Assembly (NCBI RefSeq): GCF_018139145.2
Contig: NC_059478.1
Span: 31,929,001-31,993,000, forward strand
Length of the DNA: 64,000 nucleotides
Reading direction: 5' to 3'
From: Gymnogyps californianus
Lineage: Eukaryota; Chordata; Aves; Accipitriformes; Cathartidae
The notes under the pieces are model-generated. The model was given only the letters and a program-made list of their open reading frames with translations. It was not told where the DNA came from and made no database searches. Both the position numbers and the translations under genes were made by a program. This document shows positions 57,191 through 64,000 of the stretch, one piece after another (position 1 is the first letter of the stretch; each line of letters begins with the position of its first letter).

Positions 57191-60100
57191 GCCATATTAA
57201 GTCTTTCTGCAACATCAGTAAACAGCCAGCACTGACTTCTAGAGCTACAGAGACAATAATATGAACCGTTTGAAGGTGGAAGTACTGCTGTACCTTTATA
57301 AAAATCAGCACAGCAACTGTGGTGTGCACAGTACTACCGGTGCACTAAAACCCCCAAACTTCAGCAATGTATACCAATGGCATTTTTCTTGTTTCAGCTG
57401 CCATTAATAGACTGGTAACTGCTTAACATTCATAATAATGGATTGCTACAAGTCTGAGTGGAACCAAGTGAGGTGGGCCCAGGAATCAAGCTTTTGACAG
57501 AACTCTGCTAATTCACCTCAGCTGTGGCCTTCAGCACCCTCAGGTAGCCCTTCCCTGGAGCTCATATAAGAGAGGACTGCCAATCACCCTGACCCATGCC
57601 AATCCATGTAGTTGGTTTATATTGCAGACAAACATCTCCTAGAGATGAGGTCAGGGCCACCAAACTCAGGACCGTAAGTCTGTTGAGACCTTTGTTTTTA
57701 GAGATGAAAAATGACTGCATTAACCCGCACACTGCAAAGTGAGATACAGCTTTCTGTTATCCTGCACCTGTAAGTCAGCATAACGTACCCCAGGATGAGC
57801 AAAACATGCAAAGACCGAGTTAAAATCCTAGAAGGGAAACTTTTAGATCAGTTGTTACCAGTGAATTGTCTCTGTTGGAAGCACTCGAGGGATAGCTGAA
57901 TTAATTCAGCCAGGGTGTTGCAAAAGGCATGGATAAGCAATCCATTTGGGAGAGGTGGTAACGCGGCACTACACTGTTTGGAGATAATCAAATGTCAGCC
58001 TGGCAACTCTGCTGATACGATCATTAAAAGATGGGCTCAATTCCATGAACACTCCCAGGTTTTTCATCCCTTGAGATGGAAACAGCTTTACCCCACTTAG
58101 AAGAACAACGAATATTTTGCATATATAAAGCTCTTTTATCCCAAAGGACTTCACTCAATATGGACTAGATTTATAAATAGACTACCAGCAGGTGTCTTTG
58201 GAGTTGTGATCAATTACTGATAGTCTGGCCCTACATGTACAGTGGAACCTGCTAATAGATGATCTCAGTATAATCGTGAACACGTAAAGGGCAAAAGGAT
58301 TAGGGTCCTATTGCTTGTCATGTGCAAGCGTTAGGAAGGCAAGAGAGAATGCTACTTTAAAAGTTGAAGACTGATGTAAGACAAATTTTCACTAGGGGCT
58401 CAGTTCTGCACATCATTTACTTCCCTGTCACTGAACAACAGAAGACATGTTCAAGTAATATTAGAGGTCCAAATATAAGGTCACACAATTCTGATGCTCC
58501 CAATAAGATTTCTGAAAGAATCTTAGATAGAGTTATTGGTTTTTATTTGGAAAAAGCTACACATTACACAAGAGTTCAATTAGATGACTAATTGCTGCAA
58601 AGAGAAGCATGAAGCCTACCAGAAAACTCTTCACATCTGGGATCTGACCCTATCATCATATGTAAAACACTCACTACCATCCAGTTAGTATTTCCCATTA
58701 GGAATAAGTACACCTGAGGTGACCGAACTCCAGTGTTTATCATTCTTGTGGACCTACTGAAGCGAAGCCGTGTTAATTCTAGCTCTCTAAGACGGCATCA
58801 GCACCAAGTCAGGAGGTTGTAAGAGCACTAAGAGAATGCCTGGAATACCTACGTTTCTAAAAAAAAGGCCCAAAAGGCTAAACCCTGGGATTAAACTCAT
58901 TAAAAACAAAAGCAAAAGCTAATTATGTACCTAGTATGGTTATTTCTTCTTACAAAAAGATTTCTTTAACCCAACCACTTGAACTAATCCACCTGCATAT
59001 TAAATGGATTATTACTTTAAAGGGGGACAGGGCAGCTTGTTTCTCACTACTGTGCTAGTAGATAGCAAACGGTAAGGTTTTTTGCAGTGAAGCAAGAAAG
59101 GCATATCTATTTTGCATGCCTGACATATGCTAACTGAGAGCACATTGGACAGCAGCTACATTACCATTAACCAGCATTTAGAAATGAAGGTTCATAGGAA
59201 GAGTAATGAATGCCACAGCATTTCTTTTAACATATTCTCCCATTATATAGCTATCCCAATAACCTCCCAGGAAAATGAGGAGGTCAAGGGAACAGTCAAA
59301 GTTTACAATGCTGAATCTCAAAACTACTATTATTAAACACAGCAATTCGGAAACTGAGAATTGCTGATAGAACGACGATGTGCTAGTTAGACCAAAGGTG
59401 ACTGTAAGGCCAACAAACTACTTGGGGAGGACCATCAGCTGGGGCAAAAGCGCAAAGAAAGTAAAAATTGGTCTGAGGCAATCTACACCAATGGTGTATT
59501 TACAGAAAGGGAGGAATGAGTAATATGCCAAGTGAAAATAAGTATATAAAACAAAAAGCAAAGTAAAATGAAATGTTGCATCACACACGTCCTCTAGCTC
59601 ATAAATACAGATGCTGGAATCACAGAAGGCTGCTGGTCTGAGTCATTTCGCAGTCTCTTGGGAAAGAAAACTGAGGTACAAAACATGGAGGCTTCACACA
59701 GAAACTTATAAATAAGGACTCCTAAGAAAGGTGTAAACACTTTACAAAAACCAGAGATGCAACGTGTAAGTGGAAAGAGGTGATTTTTACAAGCAAGAAC
59801 TCCGCTGCAAGAATTTTCCAGAAGCATATGACTATAGAATACAGGTGGGTCTCCTAGGAACTTCTCTACAATGCAGCTTCTGATGACTGCACCTCCAGAA
59901 GGCGGCATTTTTGGTAGGCACTACTTAGTACTTTCAAGGACGGCTCCTGACAACGTTCGGGAACCCCACACATGTTCATAAAGGTCAGCAACAATGCTCT
60001 GCTATAGGCAGAGCAGAAAGGGGGTTAGCAGCTCCCCGTTCATATTGTATCAACCTGTCAAATAAAAATTTCTTAGCCACCTATTTCTTCCTTGGCTGTC

Positions 60101-60796
60101 ATTTGTGGCGACTTACCATGGCAATTTTACATTAGCACAAACAAGCAAAATATGTCTAATGCTCCTTCCACAGCTTGCAGCCCACTACATAACCCATCCA
60201 GTTTCCCCTCCTTTTGCAAATCCTCAGAGCAACAGGAAAAGAGAATACGATTTATTGAAGCAGGTCCAGAAGCCCCCAGATGGCAGGCGATTGCAACAGT
60301 CATAAGAAAGAAATAACACAGCTAAGTAAAAATAAAGCTTACACAGCTATTGCTAAACTTACCAAATAACCCTCCCTCCCTCCCAGGCTTGAACCAAAAA
60401 AAGGAAAAACTATTCAGCAGCAAGCCAATTGAAATGAAAACCCTAAAACCAAACTCAGAGCAAGGTCCTTCTTCACATACAATACAGTCTTAATGTATAT
60501 TCAGGGAGCAGGGCAGTGTGAACTCAGCATATTCTGAATTTCAGGATCTTTTCAGAAATCCAAGTGATCTGTTAAGACAGAGTAGAGGTTCAGTTGTGCT
60601 CTACATCTCATCTAGAATAATGATAAAGAAATGCTGAGTATCTCAAGCAAGGCCAGATCTTCAGGTTAACAGAGAAACTTTGCTCCTACAGAGCCAGTAG
60701 CTTCTAATGTCCACACCTGCAGAAGGAAAAATGTCAGGGGGAGGGAAGAGGCTCCCAGGCAGCGTCACCAAGTGATTTTTTTTTTTATTGGGATGT

Positions 60797-60866
60797 AGGA
60801 TAGTTCGTGTTGGAAGGGACCTTAGAAGGTCATGTAGTCCAGCATGCCACCCAAAGCAGGATCAGT
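60797..60866 (-). mobile_element. CR1 LINE 3'-end fragment, minus orientation
   Basis: GTTCGTGTTGGAAGGGACCT (60803-60822) followed by an AAGGTCATGTAGTCCAGCATGCC block and AAAGCAGGATCA is the reverse complement of the avian CR1 3' region ('gttggaagggacct...gatcatctagtccaacccc'). Only about 70 bp are clear. The terminal ATTCTATG-type octamers are lost, and an eroded T run lies just outside. No coding content. Confidence 0.85.
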
Positions 60867-63800
60867 TATGAAAGCTATGTGTACTGCTCTTCCAGCTCCT
60901 ACTCCTTCTCCTAGACAGAAAAAAAATCCATCAGCCAGAACCCCCTTTCCCAGCCCGCAGCAGGGAGAGAGACTGGTGAGGTACTCCCTAATCAGGGTGC
61001 TTTGCTGTCAGCCAGGGAGTGTCTCCTCCCTGTTCTGGCACCTCAGGACAAGCCCTTTTCCCAGCTGCAACAGTTCCAGTCAAGCTTGCAGTTGCTGGCA
61101 CCTCTGAACAGAGACAAAGGAGCTACCTGGCTTCGGGATCGCCACACATGCCCCTGTGATAGAGGTCGTTCACGTGCTCCTACAAGGTAGCCTCTGGCTC
61201 AAGGACCAAGCCCTGACCAAAAGCATTTGATGTTTTAGAGGGCAGCATGGTAACAGTTTCAAAATTTTAGATTCTCCAGATATGCCCCAGAAAATTCACT
61301 CCTTAATTGTCTTTAAAAAGAAGGGCAGGATTCACCACTGGAGATATAGTCAAGTCTGTACTTCTGTAACAGCAGGTAGACATTGGAATAGTACATCCTA
61401 AAATGCAAACCTTTCGTTGCCTGTTCCTTTCGATTGAAAGGCACAGGGGTTTTACAGCATGGCACGATAGATTGCTTAAACAAATGCTGACTTCTCTAAT
61501 GTTCAGAGGAAAGGCAATTTCCCTTTCTCAGTGTTTGCTAAACCCCTTTGTTGAAGCAAACATAAAAAACAGACTTCTCAAAGAAAATTTCACTCCCTTC
61601 TCCCCCCAACCTGTATCTTCCAGCCTGTATTTACAGCACAGAAACATATCATACAAGATAGAGGAAAGTAGTTACTGTTATTAGGCATGGATCTGTATTT
61701 TCAGTTGTGGTTGTGGCAGCATAATACGTGATTGCTTAGATAATTCAAAGCATTAGCCACACCGCATACAGTGACTGTTGCGATAAAGATACACTGAAGA
61801 AGACATGAGATTAACATTACACATCTCCGCTGCTAGATCCCCCAGATCAGTGCTTTTACACCTTGCAAATCAACCACCAGAGTGGCTCATACAATAGCAG
61901 ATACTTGTGAAGCTAGAAGCTTTACAACCTTTTCAAATTAGTAATTCTCCCCCACCCCTGGCAACAGAAAAAAATTAAATCCAAATAGTCAAAAGAAATT
62001 CTGTTATCACAACAGTCAGTCAGGATATTACCTGTTCTGGGACAAGAATGGGAGGAGGTTCCAAGTCTCTGGGAATTTGGTTGAGTTTTTTCTATTTCCC
62101 ACACACACCAAAGACATTCTAAACCCTTCAGCACCAATAGTGCACCAGCACTGGAAGTCTGAAATTCTGAAGTCTTCAAGGATAGAAAGGCTGTTCTGCT
62201 CCCAGTCTTGTTCTGAAGATATGATATCAGGATATGATAGCAGCTAACCTGCATGGGTATTATTCAGAAGATCTTTCAGAGCTTTCACATATTCACACAA
62301 CTGGTACCACTGAATAAGCACTATAAGTACTAACACAGCATATCTGAGCTTACATCTGTTCTTTATTCAGCCTATTATTGGCTTTAACTAAGTGAAAGGC
62401 AGAAATGAGATGTCACTTAAGATGGATTCTCCTACACTTATTCACTTGTAGCATTATCTAGGATTCACACATATTCAAATCCAGAAGATTGCTTTAGTAG
62501 GTCTGACATCCTGATAAGAGACGTAACACTTAACACATTAGCCAGAATGTTATACTGTCCTGAGTTCAAGACAATATCCAGGAGAAAATCCCTTCTGCAG
62601 ATTTTGAAATCTCATTTCAAAACAACATATCCTAATACCTCTCATCATTATCATTTCAGAATGGTAAAACAAAAAAAAGCCCACAGCCAAATCTTAAGTA
62701 CTGGATACAAAACCAACCCATATAGGTCTTCTTTCCCTTGAACACTTCCTTACCTCCAAGTACAAATGCAAACAGCTTTGTTTAACAACAATTGTACATT
62801 TCTGCCCTTCTCTGCTGTAGTATCTTGGGTTATACCATTCATTCTCTTGATAATGATTCCACTATTTCCAAACATTCATTTCCTTATTCTAACATACTAT
62901 CAAGAGCCAATCAACATTCAAAACACAGGTGAATCCAACATTTATAAATGCAAGTAATTCTCTATTTTGTTTCATGTATTTCTAGCTCAGTTAACAAACA
63001 CAGTTAACTCTTTCTCAGCCTGATGATCACCTGCAAGTCTACAGCGATAAGCAAAGCATCAAAATAAACCAAACCTTGAAGGAGGTCATTTCTCTCATCC
63101 AGTAGCAAATTGTTACCAAAGATATGACATAGCAATTTGTTCACACTTCCTGCATTTACGTGGGGTAGCTGAAATCTCTGAATAACCAGAGCCGTGAATT
63201 GGTTTTTAGAAAATTTGAATTTGACGTACTGATACGGAGGCTTAAAAATTGGTGTTTCTTTCAGAGATGAGGATAGACAGATAATGTGAGCATCTTTTTT
63301 TGTTTCACTTTGGTTTTTTTTTTAAATCTAAATTCATGGTCCCTCCCTGTCTATTCACCTCCCATCGTAAAACTCAGCTCACTCGCATCTGCCCCAGATT
63401 TGAGTGGGACGCCAGCTGGTTCAAGACCAAGATACTTTTGCTAAAACACAGAACCAAATACAAGAAGACCATAAAGGAGGAACATGTTGGTCTCTCACAT
63501 TTTTTCATGTTAATATATCAAACTAAGTCAGGATCAGATAAGGCTCTATCTCAAGTTTGGGTTCCAGTTCAGCTCCTACACGCGCACACTCTCAGGTGCG
63601 GACAGCGTTTCCTGCACTCCAAGCCCGGAAGGGCAGACGAGCCCCAAAGATGCATATCAGTGTTGGGACAAGCCTGCAGAGGAAAGACAGGACTTACTGG
63701 TATAGGGGTTGTTTGTGGCCTCATGTGTCTGAACAAACAGAGCTGATTCATGGCCACCCAGCTCAGGGAATTAGCAGAGATAGCAGACACCTGCCCATAC

Positions 63801-64000
63801 AGACAGAACGGCTGCAGCTTCACAAGAAGTGAGGTTGCATAGTTATATCAAGTCAGATCAGAAGTCAGTCCAATTTCTCCATGCTTCTAACCAAGTTCTT
63901 TCCTATAGCTGAATTCTCCCTTTCTCTCAAGATGGTTTAGTGGAGTAACATGAGCTAATGGATGCAGCAAGGATAATGCGCATCTTCTAGTTTATCACTG
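60867..64000. other. Non-coding right end of the window
   Basis: 60867-61210 is moderately GC-rich and may be further degraded CR1 or other repeat sequence, but I could not align it. Beyond it the sequence is unique and AT-rich. A 148-codon plus-strand frame (63300-63746) overlaps others in different frames and resembles nothing known. No exon, RNA gene or promoter was recognised. Confidence 0.45.

Larger units (their letters stand above)
49396..60796. other. Non-coding interval, right part of the window
   Basis: No exon or RNA gene recognised. Frames reach about 130 codons (53993-54385) without family resemblance. It holds a G7/A23 polypurine run, the octamer/TAATCC cluster at 51500-51910, a second CNE-like block at 54500-54780, a (TTA)5-like microsatellite at 54288-54302, a two-copy 23-bp direct repeat at 55031-55077 and a possible MIR-type remnant at about 57095-57190. 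Confidence 0.5.

Noticed and set aside
59890..59910. CTCF-like CCAGAAGGCGGCA
   Set aside because: At least two mismatches at informative positions of the CTCF core and no second site nearby.
60867..61200. GC-richer stretch following the CR1 3' end as more of the same CR1
   Set aside because: I could not align its blocks with the CR1 3' region beyond about 60866; left as unassigned.
1..64000. tRNA, rRNA, snRNA, known microRNA, CRISPR array or mitochondrial insert
   Set aside because: Read through for A/B-box pairs, well-known microRNA and snRNA words and regular spacer arrays; none found apart from the eroded B-box region inside the MIR-type SINE.

Overview
The window looks like nuclear DNA of a bird, most likely a member of Neoaves. 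It is AT-rich and almost free of recognisable coding sequence. It holds CR1 LINE fragments, worn MIR-type amniote SINEs, and one well-preserved ~597-bp solo LTR of an ERVL-like family that I recall as common in neoavian genomes. Its only strong functional landmark is one CpG island. Nothing resembles bacterial, phage or organelle sequence. No protein-coding exon could be matched to a known family, so no gene symbols are given.

Layout. 1-17284 is unique-looking non-coding DNA with A/T homopolymers, one MIR-type SINE remnant (about 8683-8749), a perfect 11-bp-arm inverted repeat (13296-13321) and a purine-rich block (15780-16330). 17285-18250 is a decayed plus-strand CR1 retaining reverse-transcriptase-region traces and the 3' tail region. 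20934-21146 is a nearly complete minus-strand MIR-type SINE. 21147-42049 is unique DNA with a 34-bp alternating purine/pyrimidine tract (28948-28981) and several stretches that read like conserved non-coding elements (about 34140-34390, 37440-38030, 38150-38560, 38840-39060). 42055-42651 is the solo LTR in minus orientation, flanked by a near-perfect 5-bp target duplication.

45165-46275 is the CpG island, a likely promoter. On the minus strand it offers an ATG in good context followed 36 nt later by a splice-donor-like site (exon end near 45699), and G exceeds C on that strand through much of the island. If that reading is right, the left 45 kb is the first intron of a minus-strand gene. A plus-strand donor-like site near 46274 leaves the opposite or a bidirectional reading open. 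Right of the island lie a CNE-like stretch (47060-47460), an unassigned 243-codon ORF (47403-48134), a dyad-rich segment (48182-48330), another MIR-type remnant (49258-49395), and a POU-octamer plus TAATCC cluster (51500-51910) that is the best enhancer candidate here. A short CR1 3' end lies at 60797-60866. The remainder is non-coding.

There is no operon-like gene cooperation to describe. The working picture is one promoter embedded in intronic or intergenic sequence with scattered candidate regulatory elements. Repeat family assignments rest on remembered consensus sequences. Enhancer calls rest on motif reading alone and need a cross-species alignment.
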